From the NCBI RefSeq assembly GCF_030246845.1, contig NZ_CP126889.1, forward strand, positions 682,001-746,000: 64,000 bases of DNA. Reading direction: 5' to 3'. How positions within the stretch are numbered: the first letter of the stretch is position 1; every line of letters starts with the position of its first letter. The notes under the pieces are model-generated. The model was not told the DNA's origin. It saw nothing but the letters and a program-made list of their open reading frames with translations, and ran no database searches. Origin of the DNA: Enhydrobacter sp. (GTDB taxonomy: Bacteria; Pseudomonadota; Alphaproteobacteria; Reyranellales; Reyranellaceae). The position numbers were made by a program, and so were the translations under genes. Shown piece after piece: positions 8,330-18,502 of this stretch.

Positions 8330-9361
8330 CTAGCGCTCCACCTCGCGATTCCAGCGCTTGGTCCACTCGTCGCGATGGGCGTTGATCGTATCCCAGTCGG
8401 GATTGATCAGCTTGGCCGCCCTCTCGCCGACCGGTGCCATCTTGGCGAGCTCCGGCGGCACCTCGACTTTCTTGTTCACCGGCCCGTAGCCGTAGTCCTT
8501 GAGCAGGATGAGCTGCAGCTTGGGCTGCAGCATCGCCTCGATGAACTGCGAGGCGAGCGGCGAGGCGTTGGCCTTGGCGATCGGGCAGGCCGAGGCCAGC
8601 AGCGTCACCGCGCCTTCCTTCGGATAGACGAAATCGACCGGGAAACCCGTATTGGCGAAGGACTGCACGCGGCCGGAGCCCCAGACCGCCAACAGGCCCT
8701 GCCCCGACTCGAACAGCTCCGTCATTTTGCCCGGCGACGGCTCATAGGCCAGCACGTTGGGATTGACATCGGCCTTCATCACCTTGAAGCCCGGCTCGAT
8801 GTTCTTTTCGCCGCCGCCGTTCAAGCGCGCAAACATCATGAGCGTATAAAGACCATAGGTGTTGTTGATCGGCGGAATGACGATCGTCTTCTTGTACTTG
8901 GAATCCTTGAGGTCGTTCCAGGAGGTGGGTGCGGACCAGCCCTTCTCCTTGAAGACCTTGGTGTTGTACATCAGACCAGTCGCGACCAGACCGATGGCGA
9001 CGGCCTTGTCGTCCTTGAAGCGCGCACTCGTATAGAGATCGTCGACCGGCAGGCCTGCGATCTTGCCGCAAAAGCCGAGCTGGATGGCCTGGTACATCGG
9101 GCCGTCATCGACGATCGCCACGTCGATCACCTGGTTGGCCTTCTGCGCCTGCAGCTTGGCGAGCGTGTCGGTCGAATTGCCGGCGACGTACTCGACCTTC
9201 ACCTTGTGCGCCTTCTCGAAGTCGGGAATGACTTCCTTGCGCATCGTCTGCTCGAACGAGCCGCCGTAGCCCGCGACAGTGAGCGTCTGCTGCGCCGAGG
9301 CCGATGCACCAAAAAGCGCGATCGCGCCCGCGAAGACCGACAGCCGTGCCAAACGTCTCAT
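8330..9361 (-). CDS. ABC transporter substrate-binding protein, polyamine/opine type
   Basis: A 343-residue periplasmic binding protein and first gene of the operon. A cleavable signal peptide is clear (ARLSVFAGAIALFGASASAQ), followed by LTVAGYGGSFEQTMRKEVIP, the pattern of the PotD/opine/thiamine-type family 1 binding proteins. Its ligand cannot be read from sequence, but downstream amine-oxidising flavoproteins favour an N-substituted amino acid or polyamine. It is divergent from the LysR gene at 9472; the 110-base gap holds a T-N11-A dyad at 9449-9463 and must carry the operon promoter. Confidence 0.9.
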   Translation of the reverse strand: MRRLARLSVFAGAIALFGASASAQQTLTVAGYGGSFEQTMRKEVIPDFEKAHKVKVEYVAGNSTDTLAKLQAQKANQVIDVAIVDDGPMYQAIQLGFCGKIAGLPVDDLYTSARFKDDKAVAIGLVATGLMYNTKVFKEKGWSAPTSWNDLKDSKYKKTIVIPPINNTYGLYTLMMFARLNGGGEKNIEPGFKVMKADVNPNVLAYEPSPGKMTELFESGQGLLAVWGSGRVQSFANTGFPVDFVYPKEGAVTLLASACPIAKANASPLASQFIEAMLQPKLQLILLKDYGYGPVNKKVEVPPELAKMAPVGERAAKLINPDWDTINAHRDEWTKRWNREVER

Positions 9362-9448
9362 TGCCCCTCCCGTTGGCCGATTCTCTCGACTTCGGCCATG
9401 CTTCCCGTCCGCCAGTCGATCGTCAAATTCGGAATTGCCGCCTTATTC

Positions 9449-9463
9449 ATAACAGGATGTTAT
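9449..9463. promoter_or_regulatory. T-N11-A dyad, candidate LysR-type operator
   Basis: ATAACAGGATGTTAT is an inverted repeat (ATAAC-N5-GTTAT) that fits the LysR-family T-N11-A consensus. It ends nine bases before the regulator's ATG, consistent with autoregulation, and lies 88 bases upstream of the divergent binding-protein start, a normal distance for activation. Confidence 0.65.
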
Positions 9464-10348
9464 AGAAGGCCATGCGCCTCAATCCTCGCCAGATCGAAGC
9501 CTTCCGCGCCGTCGTGCTGACCGGTGGCGTCGGCGCGGCGGCCAAGCTGATCAATGTCACCCAGCCGGCCGTGAGCCGCATGATCCGCGACCTGCAGCAC
9601 CATCTTGGGCTCGCGCTGTTCGAACGCCGGGGCACCGGATTGATACCGACCAGCGAGGCCCTGTCGCTCTATGCCGAGGTGGAACGCGCCTTCGTGGGGC
9701 TGGAACGCATCGCCGAGATCGCGTCCGAGTTGCGCATGCATCGCACGGGTTATCTTCGTATCGCTGCCCTGCCGGCCCTCGCCAATGGTTTCCTGCCGCG
9801 CTTCGTCGGGCGCTTTCTCGACGAGCGGCCGAAGCTCAACATCGTGCTGTCGGGTCTGGTGTCCCACGCCGTGGTGACTGCCGTGGCGCAGGGCCAGTGT
9901 GATCTCGGCTTCGCCGAGAGCTCGATCGAACATGCCGCCGTTCAGCTCGAGCGCATGCCCACCGCGCCCTACGTAGCCGTCGTGCCACAGGCGCATCGGC
10001 TTGCCCGCAAGACGAAGCTGAGGCCCGGAGATTTCAACGGCGAGAACTTCATCTCGCTCGGCCCGTCGACGGTATCCCGCTTTCGTATCGATCGCATCTT
10101 TGCCGAGCACGGCGTGGATCGCGTCATGCGCATCGAAACACCGCTGTCGGAGATCGCCTGCGCGCTCGCAGGCTCAGGTGTGGGTCTGGCGCTCTGCGAG
10201 CCTTTCACCGCCACCGAGTACGCCACGCGCGGCATTGTCGTACGACCGTTCGAACCCCGAATCGATTTCGAGTTCGCAGCTCTCTATGCCGCCCACCGCA
10301 CGGTGCCGCCGGTAGCGCGGGAGTTCATCGACGGCTTCAGGGACCACG

Positions 10349-12297
<1,949 letters not shown>

Positions 12298-12356
12298 TCA
12301 GCCGGCGTTCGGCAGACAGGGGTTTCGGGCGCGGGGCATCATCGAAGGAGCATTTC

Positions 12357-12800
12357 ATGGCCAGACAATCGCCGTCCCAGCGCAAGAGCGTCGGGCGCGT
12401 CATGCACGAGTACAAGCACGGCGAGCTGAAGAGCGGTCGCGGCGGGCGCGCCGGCAAGGTGAAGAATCCGCGCCAGGCGATCGCCATCGCCCTGCACGAG
12501 GCCGGCGCCTCCAGATACGAAAGCAAGGAAGAGAACCGTCGCAGCTATCGCCGCACCAAGCAGAAGGAAGCGCACGGCGAGACCGCCCAGCAGGAGGCCG
12601 AGGGCAAGAGCCACGTGGGCGCCCGTGGCCGGCGCGAGAGCAGCCGTTCGATGGGCGGCAAGAACGCCAAGACCACGACCCGGCGCGGCCGCCGGGCCGC
12701 CGCCACGCGCAAGCGCCGGAGCACGGCCCGCAAGTCGACCAGCCGCCGCAGCTCGTCGCATCGCCGCAAGAGCACGGCGCGGCGCCGTCGGGCGGCCTGA
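12357..12800 (+). CDS. DUF6496 protein with histone H1-like basic tail
   Basis: A 147-residue, strongly basic protein. Residues 1-55 form the DUF6496 region (GRVMHEYKHGELKSG ... NPRQAIAIALHEAG), and residues 100-147 are almost entirely Lys, Arg, Ser, Thr and Ala, with KST/RR repeats like eukaryotic histone H1 tails and bacterial histone-like proteins such as AlgP or HctB. It probably binds nucleic acid non-specifically, but no function is established for the N-terminal domain to my knowledge. A GAAGGAG ribosome site precedes the ATG. It stands alone, divergent from the adenine deaminase operon. Confidence 0.82.
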   Translation: MARQSPSQRKSVGRVMHEYKHGELKSGRGGRAGKVKNPRQAIAIALHEAGASRYESKEENRRSYRRTKQKEAHGETAQQEAEGKSHVGARGRRESSRSMGGKNAKTTTRRGRRAAATRKRRSTARKSTSRRSSSHRRKSTARRRRAA

Positions 12801-12884
12801 TCTTGCCGGCCCCGCCTCGCGGTCCAAGGAGACTTTCATTCCCCCTGCCGGCCGTCTAACCTCCGTTCCGACACGGAGGAATTC

Positions 12885-15227
12885 ATGGCGAAGTTCGGCA
12901 TCGGTCAATCGATTCGCAGGGTTGAGGATCCGCGCCTCCTGACGGGCGGCGGCCGTTACACCGATGACACCAAGCTCTCGGCGCCGGCGGCCCGGCTCTA
13001 CGTGCTGCGCTCCCCGCACGCTCATGCCGACATCCGCAGGGTCGACACCACCGCGGCAAAGAAGGCGCCGGGGGTGTTGCTGGTCCTGACCGGTGAAGAC
13101 GTGAAGAAGGCCGGGTTCGGCGACCTGCCCTGCCTGGTGCCGGTGCAGAACCGAGACGGCACCCCGCGTGGCGACACGCCGCGACCGATGCTGGCGCAGG
13201 GCCGCGTGCGGCATGTCGGCGACCCGGTGGCGATGGTGGTGGCAGAGACGCTGGAACAGGCCAAGGATGCCGCGGAGCTGATCGAGGTCGACTACGCCCC
13301 TCGCCCGCATACCGTCGGCACCTACGAATCGGCGCAGCCCGGCGCGCCGCTGGTGCACGACAACATCAAGGGCAACCTCGTGTTCGACTGGGAGATGGGC
13401 GACCGCGCGAAGACGGAGGCCGCCTTCGCCAAGGCCGACCGCGTCGTGACGCTCAAGCTCGTGAACAACCGGCTGGTCGTGAACTCGATGGAGCCCCGCG
13501 GCGCCATCTGCGAGTACGATCCCCGGGACGATCGTTCGACGCTCTGGGTGTCGTCGCAAGGCGTGAGCATCATCCGCCCCGTGATCGCCGACATGATCCT
13601 GAAGATCGGACAGCCCAAGCTGCGCGTGCGCACCGGCGACGTGGGTGGCGGCTTCGGCATGAAGATCTTCGTCCATCCCGAGTATCCGATGGTGGTATGG
13701 GCGTCGCGCGAGCTCAAGCGCACCGTGAAGTGGATTCCCGACCGGCAGGAGGCCTTCCAGTCCGACGTGCAGGGCCGCGACCACGTGTCGTTGGCCGAGA
13801 TGGCGCTCGACAAGGATTGCAAGTTCCTGGGCCTGCGCGTCACGACCTACGCCGCGCTCGGCGCCTATCTCAGTCATTTTGGCGCCTTCATCCCGACCAT
13901 GGCCGGCACCAGCATGCTGGCCGGGCTCTACCAGACGCCGACGATCTACGTGAACGTGAAAGGCGTCATGACCAACACCGTGCCGACCGACGCCTATCGC
14001 GGCGCCGGCCGGCCGGAGGCGGCCTACCTGCTCGAGCGCTTCGTCGACCATATCGCGCGCGAGACCGGCCTGACGCCGGACGAGATCCGCAAACGCAACT
14101 TCGTGAAGCCCTCTCAGATCCCGTGGAAAACCGCGTTCGGCGACACCTACGATTCGGGCGACTTCGAAGGCGTCATGCGCAAGGGCATGGAACAGGCCGA
14201 CTGGAAGGGCTTTGCCGCCCGCCGCGCCCAGTCGGAGAGCCGCGGCAAGTGGCGCGGCATCGGCATGGCGACCTATGTCGAGAAGTGCGGCGGCGGAAAC
14301 CCCGAGACCGCCATCGCCAGATTCAACGATGACGACACGCTCACGCTCTATCTCGGCAACCAGACCAACGGCCAGGGCCATGAAACCGCCATCAGCCAGA
14401 TCGCCTCGGCGCGGCTGGGCATCGACGTCGAGCGCATCAGGATCGTGCAGGGCGACTCGGACGTCGTGCCCGACGGCCTGACCGGCGGCAGCCGCATGGT
14501 CTCGGTGGCAGGCGCGGCGACCATGGGCGTTGCTGACAAGATCATCGCCAAGGGCAAGCTCGTCGCAGCGAGCGTGCTCGAGGCCTCCGCTGCGGACATC
14601 GACTATGACGACGGCGCCTTCAAGATCGTCGGCACCGACCGCACGATGAGCCTGTTCGACGTTGCGCGGGCCGCCAGAGACCCGAGGCACCTGCCGGCCG
14701 GCGAGAAGCCCGGTCTCGACGACGAGTTCACGCGCACGCCAGCGGCCGACACCTTCCCCAACGGCTGCCATATCTGCGAGCTCGAAATCGACCCCGATAC
14801 CGGCACGCTCGAGATCGTGAACTACAACGTGGTGGACGATTTCGGCACGGCCCTCAATCCGCTGCTGCTGCAGGGCCAGGTCCATGGCGGCGTCGGCCAG
14901 GGCGTGGGCCAGGCGCTGACGGAGAAAACGGTCTACGATCACGAGTCGGGCCAGCTCATGAGCGGCAGCTTCATGGACTATGCCCTGCCGCGGGCCGACA
15001 TCGTGCCGTCGGTGAAGTTCGACATGCACAACAGCCTCTGCACGACCAATCCGCTGGGCGTGAAAGGCGCCGGCGAAGCCGGGGCGATTGGCGCGCCGCC
15101 GGCCGTGGTCAACGCGATCATCGACGCGATCCGCCCGCACACCGGTGTGAAACACGTCGACATGCCGGTGACCGCCGCGAGCCTGTGGCAGGTGATCGAG
15201 GCCAACCGCACGAGGAAGGCCGCGTGA
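12885..15227 (+). CDS. Xanthine dehydrogenase family molybdopterin-binding subunit (form II CoxL-like)
   Basis: A 780-residue molybdenum hydroxylase large subunit of normal length. The active-site loop is TDAYRGAGRPE, the form II type, rather than the AYxCSFR loop of true aerobic CO dehydrogenase; GGGFGMKIF and the C-terminal VKGAGEAGAIGAPPAV with the conserved Glu base are present. Form II enzymes oxidise diverse aldehydes, purines or aromatics, so a CO dehydrogenase name is not justified. No FAD (CoxM) or 2Fe-2S (CoxS) subunit gene is adjacent, which is unusual since the family normally works as a heterotrimer. A SnoaL-like gene follows after one base. Confidence 0.88.
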   Translation: MAKFGIGQSIRRVEDPRLLTGGGRYTDDTKLSAPAARLYVLRSPHAHADIRRVDTTAAKKAPGVLLVLTGEDVKKAGFGDLPCLVPVQNRDGTPRGDTPRPMLAQGRVRHVGDPVAMVVAETLEQAKDAAELIEVDYAPRPHTVGTYESAQPGAPLVHDNIKGNLVFDWEMGDRAKTEAAFAKADRVVTLKLVNNRLVVNSMEPRGAICEYDPRDDRSTLWVSSQGVSIIRPVIADMILKIGQPKLRVRTGDVGGGFGMKIFVHPEYPMVVWASRELKRTVKWIPDRQEAFQSDVQGRDHVSLAEMALDKDCKFLGLRVTTYAALGAYLSHFGAFIPTMAGTSMLAGLYQTPTIYVNVKGVMTNTVPTDAYRGAGRPEAAYLLERFVDHIARETGLTPDEIRKRNFVKPSQIPWKTAFGDTYDSGDFEGVMRKGMEQADWKGFAARRAQSESRGKWRGIGMATYVEKCGGGNPETAIARFNDDDTLTLYLGNQTNGQGHETAISQIASARLGIDVERIRIVQGDSDVVPDGLTGGSRMVSVAGAATMGVADKIIAKGKLVAASVLEASAADIDYDDGAFKIVGTDRTMSLFDVARAARDPRHLPAGEKPGLDDEFTRTPAADTFPNGCHICELEIDPDTGTLEIVNYNVVDDFGTALNPLLLQGQVHGGVGQGVGQALTEKTVYDHESGQLMSGSFMDYALPRADIVPSVKFDMHNSLCTTNPLGVKGAGEAGAIGAPPAVVNAIIDAIRPHTGVKHVDMPVTAASLWQVIEANRTRKAA

Positions 15228-15228
15228 G

Positions 15229-15774
15229 ATGGCCGGCCACGATCTCGTCGCCCTCTGGGAGGCGCACTGCCGGCACGAATTCGAGACCCGCGATGTCGAC
15301 TCGACCATGGCGACCATGGTCGAGGCGCCCTACGTCAACCATGTACCGACGATGACCGGCGGCGTCGGGCACGATCAGCTCAAGCGCTTCTACAAGTACC
15401 ACTTCATCGGCGGCAATCCGCCCGACACGACCCTGACCCCGGTCAGTCGCACGGTCGGCGCCGACCAGATCGTCGACGAGATGCTGTTCGCCTTCACCCA
15501 CACCAGCGAGGTCGACTGGATGCTGCCCGGCGTGCCGCCGACCGGCAAGCGGGTCGAGATCCCGCTGGTCGCTATCGTGCGATTCGTCGGCGACAAGGTC
15601 GCGCACGAGCACATCTACTGGGACCAGGCCTCCGTCCTGGTGCAGATCGGCCGGCTCGATCCCAAAGGCCTGCCGGTTGCCGGCGTGGAGACGGCGCGCA
15701 AGGTGATGGACAAGACCAGGCCCAGCAACGGGCTCATGAGCCGTTGGCAGGAAAGCGAAGGCAAGCCGATCTAG
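15229..15774 (+). CDS. SnoaL/NTF2-like domain protein
   Basis: A 181-residue single-domain protein with the alpha+beta cone pattern of the SnoaL-like polyketide cyclase/NTF2 superfamily: an N-terminal helix (LVALWEAHCRHEFETRDVDS), VNHVPTMTGG, and a C-terminal strand set ending in VAHEHIYWDQASVLVQ. It follows the molybdoenzyme gene with only one base between stop and start, so they are surely cotranslated and may share a substrate. The reaction is unknown; related proteins are annotated as ester cyclases or nuclear transport factor 2 family. No signal peptide. Confidence 0.8.
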   Translation: MAGHDLVALWEAHCRHEFETRDVDSTMATMVEAPYVNHVPTMTGGVGHDQLKRFYKYHFIGGNPPDTTLTPVSRTVGADQIVDEMLFAFTHTSEVDWMLPGVPPTGKRVEIPLVAIVRFVGDKVAHEHIYWDQASVLVQIGRLDPKGLPVAGVETARKVMDKTRPSNGLMSRWQESEGKPI

Positions 15775-15777
15775 GCA

Positions 15778-16008
15778 TCACCACGAGAGCGGCGTGGTCA
15801 CTGCACCGACGACAGCCCCGCCGAGGCCGCCGATGACGGCGCCCGGCACGGCGCCGACGACCGTCGTCGAGCCGACGACAGCGCCCGCGCCTGCGCCGAT
15901 CGCACCGCCGGTAAGAGCACGCGTCCCCGGGTCCTGGCCGCAAGCCGCGAGACCGAACATCACGACGAGCAGCGCAATGGATCTGCGCAAGAAAGAGCCC
16001 TCCGTCAT
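15778..16008 (-). CDS. Small glycine-zipper lipoprotein
   Basis: A short protein with a type II signal peptide: RRSIALLVVMFGLAAC, the Cys giving a mature lipoprotein of about 54 residues. The mature part is a run of GAIGAGAGAVVG-type glycine-zipper repeats like those of the SlyB/YMGG families that insert into or span membranes. The ATG at 16008 has its purine-rich site directly abutting it; a TTG at 15990 with GGAGGG eight bases upstream would also give a proper lipoprotein signal and may be the true start. Convergent with the SnoaL-like gene, four bases away. Confidence 0.68.
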   Translation of the reverse strand: MTEGSFLRRSIALLVVMFGLAACGQDPGTRALTGGAIGAGAGAVVGSTTVVGAVPGAVIGGLGGAVVGAVTTPLSW

Positions 16009-16047
16009 TCCTTCGGAAGAACGCGGCGATCTTCGTTTGGTTTCGTA

Positions 16048-16545
16048 CTAAGCGGCCGACTGCTCGGTTTCGATGCCCAGCTTCGCCATCAGCTTGACCA
16101 GAATTGGCCGCTGTCCCGCCAGGATCTTTACCATGGCCTCGCGCGGTCCGAACCAGGCAGCGCGGTCGACTTCGGGAAAGGATGCAAGGCGGCCAGAACG
16201 CGGCGGCCATTCCATCTCGAACAGGCCGGGCTTCAGGGCGGCGGGGTCGAGATCGGCCTCGACCGCCCAGGGATGAACAAGCTTGCCGCTGGGCTGGCGC
16301 ACCGGCGGCAGTCGCTGGAAACGGCCGGTCACGACCAAGCCTGTCTCCTCCAGGGTCTCGCGCCTGGCGGCGGCAAGCAAATTCTCTCCCAGCTCGATCT
16401 CGCCCTTGGGAATCGACCACGCACCGTCGTCCTTGCGCGTCCAATAAGGCCCGCCAGGATGGACGAGGAAGAACTCGATCGGGGAGCTTGCGCCTTCCAC
16501 TCGCCGATAAATGACGAGGCCGGCGCTGGCCTTCTTCTTTGCCAT
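16048..16545 (-). CDS. NUDIX hydrolase
   Basis: A 165-residue pyrophosphohydrolase. The NUDIX box is intact (GEIELGENLLAAARRETLEE followed by TGL), with the metal-binding REtxEE core. WSIPKGE and the C-terminal segment FPEVDRAAWFG resemble diadenosine polyphosphate or dinucleotide hydrolases of this family; the substrate is not predictable. The ATG at 16545 is used because the frame up to 16608 lacks a site and adds 21 unlikely residues. It precedes the lipoprotein gene on the same strand. Confidence 0.87.
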   Translation of the reverse strand: MAKKKASAGLVIYRRVEGASSPIEFFLVHPGGPYWTRKDDGAWSIPKGEIELGENLLAAARRETLEETGLVVTGRFQRLPPVRQPSGKLVHPWAVEADLDPAALKPGLFEMEWPPRSGRLASFPEVDRAAWFGPREAMVKILAGQRPILVKLMAKLGIETEQSAA

Positions 16546-16613
16546 TGCCGTTACAACGCCGATTGATGGAAAGTGTTTCCGCTGCGCCGTGCCGCACAAG
16601 CGAAACACCCATG

Positions 16614-17789
16614 CTACATCGACTGGGCTTCCCGCTCGCGCTCGGCCTGATCCTGCGCTACCACCTTGCGGAAGTTCAAGAGATCGGTGCCGCGAAGTCG
16701 CACAGGCTTCAGGGCCGCGTTGCCGATGGGGTTGGCCGGACGGCCATTGACGCGGATCTCGAAATGGAGGTGCGGACCGGTGCTGCGGCCGGTATTGCCG
16801 GTATAGCCGATCAGGTCGCCCTGCTTCACATGGGCCCCCGCCACGATGCCCGGCGCGAAGGCGGAAAGGTGGCCGTAAATGGTGGCGAGCCTGTCCGGAT
16901 GCTCGATCTCGATCCAGTTGCCATAGCCGCCCTTGGCCTCCGCCCCCAGCACCGTGCCGTCACCGGCGGCATAGACCGGCGTGCCCACGGGTGCCGCCAG
17001 ATCCACGCCGTCATGCATCTCCATGGTGCGGCTCGCAGGGCGGTTCTTGGCGAAGCCCGCAAAGCGCTGCGCGCCCGCCGGCGCCAGGCCGAGCGACAGT
17101 CCAAGCGCTGTCGGCTGGTTGACCGACGCGGCTCCCGTGAGCAGGGGGCTTGGCGCCAACGCCGCTGCCGGCGCCTGCCAACGTCCACCGGGAGCCGGCC
17201 CCTTCTGACGGGGCGATGCCTTGGCGAACGGATGGCCCCACGGCTGATCCATCGGATCGACTCGCATGCCGAAGCCCGATGTCACTGTGATCGACTTCAA
17301 CGGCATCTCGAGCTCTGGCGGCAAGGTGCCCTGGCCGTTCGCGAGCCAGAATGACTCCCGCGCCGCATTCGCCGGGCGAAAGCGATGCAGCGCCAATGTC
17401 CCCTTGGCGGCGGTCTTGATCTCGGCCCAGAGCACGCGCCCCACCTCGATCGGATCGCCTGCGGCCGTGAAAGCCTGTTCGTAGCGGACATAAAAGCGAT
17501 CGCCTTCACGTATGTCGTGATCGATGTCGATCGTCGCGGCCAGCGCCTTCACCAGCTCGAGCATCGCCGCTCGCGGCACGCCTGCCGCGGCAGCCGAGTC
17601 GGTCAGGCCGCCCTGGACGATGCCGCTCACACCGATGGCGCGCGTGAAGGGAAGATAGCTCTGCAGCTGCGCATCCTCGCAGCCGCAACCGAGCAACCGC
17701 TCTTCCTGCGGCGACGCGGCCAAGGCGGGTGTTGCCAGGCAGACGCCGACAACAGCGAGCATCGCCACAGGCGACGATATCCTGATCAT
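16614..17789 (-). CDS. Secreted M23-family (LytM-type) peptidoglycan endopeptidase
   Basis: A 391-residue protein with a signal peptide (ISSPVAMLAVVGVCLATPAL, cleaved after ALA). The N-terminal half contains a periplasmic domain like that preceding the catalytic part in MepM/YebA-type proteins; a Pro/Ala-rich linker lies around 215-260. The catalytic LytM domain has TSGFGMRVDP, MHDGVDLAAPVGTPV and GPHLHFEIRVNG, supplying the zinc ligands of H-x3-D and HxH type. It probably cleaves peptide crosslinks in the wall. The start is placed at the ATG before the hydrophobic helix (17789) rather than 17861. Confidence 0.88.
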   Translation of the reverse strand: MIRISSPVAMLAVVGVCLATPALAASPQEERLLGCGCEDAQLQSYLPFTRAIGVSGIVQGGLTDSAAAAGVPRAAMLELVKALAATIDIDHDIREGDRFYVRYEQAFTAAGDPIEVGRVLWAEIKTAAKGTLALHRFRPANAARESFWLANGQGTLPPELEMPLKSITVTSGFGMRVDPMDQPWGHPFAKASPRQKGPAPGGRWQAPAAALAPSPLLTGAASVNQPTALGLSLGLAPAGAQRFAGFAKNRPASRTMEMHDGVDLAAPVGTPVYAAGDGTVLGAEAKGGYGNWIEIEHPDRLATIYGHLSAFAPGIVAGAHVKQGDLIGYTGNTGRSTGPHLHFEIRVNGRPANPIGNAALKPVRLRGTDLLNFRKVVAQDQAEREREAQSM

Positions 17790-17873
17790 CAGCCCTCGAA
17801 AGCTGGAGGGGGTGCGACGGCCGCCATATCCAACACGAAACGCAGCCCGGAGGTGTGACAAGCCGGTGACGAG

Positions 17874-18377
17874 TCAGTGGCCGGGCTTCCAGTCGCGTAT
17901 TTCGCGCTTCGCCTGCGCAAGCTGCGCCGGTGTCATGCGCGCCTCGAGCGTGGCCTTGTCCTTGATCGCCTGGTCCCGGCGATCCTGGTTCTTCGCCGTG
18001 TAACGCTCGATGGCGAGGCTGATCCATTTGTATGCCTGCACGTCGTCGTGTGGCGGAATGCCTTCACCGAAGCCGTACATGAACCCGATATCGTTCTGCG
18101 CCCGCGCATAGCCCTGTTGCGCCGCACGCAAATACCATTTAGCGGCTTGCGCATGGTCGCGCGGCACGCCCTCGCCGCTCCAATACATCGCGCCCAGAAG
18201 GGTTTGCGCTTCGGCATTGCCTTGCTCGGCCAACGGCCGCCAGATAGCGATGGCCGTCGCAAAATCCTTGTTGTGATAGGCCACCGCCGCCGTGTGCATA
18301 CGCTCCGCGACCGACTGCGCCGACGCCCCGGTCGAAGCGGCGATCGACGCCAGCAAGATCAACAATCCGACTCGCAT
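17874..18377 (-). CDS. Sel1-repeat (TPR-like) exported protein
   Basis: A 167-residue protein with a signal peptide (MRVGLLILLASIAASTGASA) and two to three Sel1 repeats: AEQGNAEAQTLLGAMYWSGE, then AAQQGYARAQNDIGFMYGFG. Such solenoids mediate protein contacts in the periplasm. The open frame extends to 18458, but the ATG at 18377 begins directly at the signal peptide and is preferred. It is 84 bases upstream of the M23 peptidase on the same strand, so a shared envelope role is possible. No catalytic motif is visible. Confidence 0.84.
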   Translation of the reverse strand: MRVGLLILLASIAASTGASAQSVAERMHTAAVAYHNKDFATAIAIWRPLAEQGNAEAQTLLGAMYWSGEGVPRDHAQAAKWYLRAAQQGYARAQNDIGFMYGFGEGIPPHDDVQAYKWISLAIERYTAKNQDRRDQAIKDKATLEARMTPAQLAQAKREIRDWKPGH

Positions 18378-18502
18378 CCGGACATCGTATTGCCCGGCCC
18401 TGTCGAAGTCATCTCGCCATCTGCAGGCCACATGAAGCTGCACCGACGTCTTATTCACCGGCCGGCGGGCACGCTATAGTCGCGCGGCAACGGAGGACGG
18501 GA

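Noticed and set aside
12885..15227. Aerobic CO dehydrogenase large subunit (coxL)
   Set aside because: The AYRGAGR loop is form II; true CO dehydrogenase has AYxCSFR, and coxM/coxS are missing.
12339..15317. A 992-codon open frame on the minus strand
   Set aside because: It is antisense to the DUF6496 and CoxL-like genes, has no domain pattern, and its composition is that of a GC-rich shadow frame.
16001..16035. GTCATTCCTTCGG-like sequence resembling half of the palindromic repeat
   Set aside because: Only one arm is present and it overlaps the lipoprotein start and its ribosome site, so I did not call it a copy.
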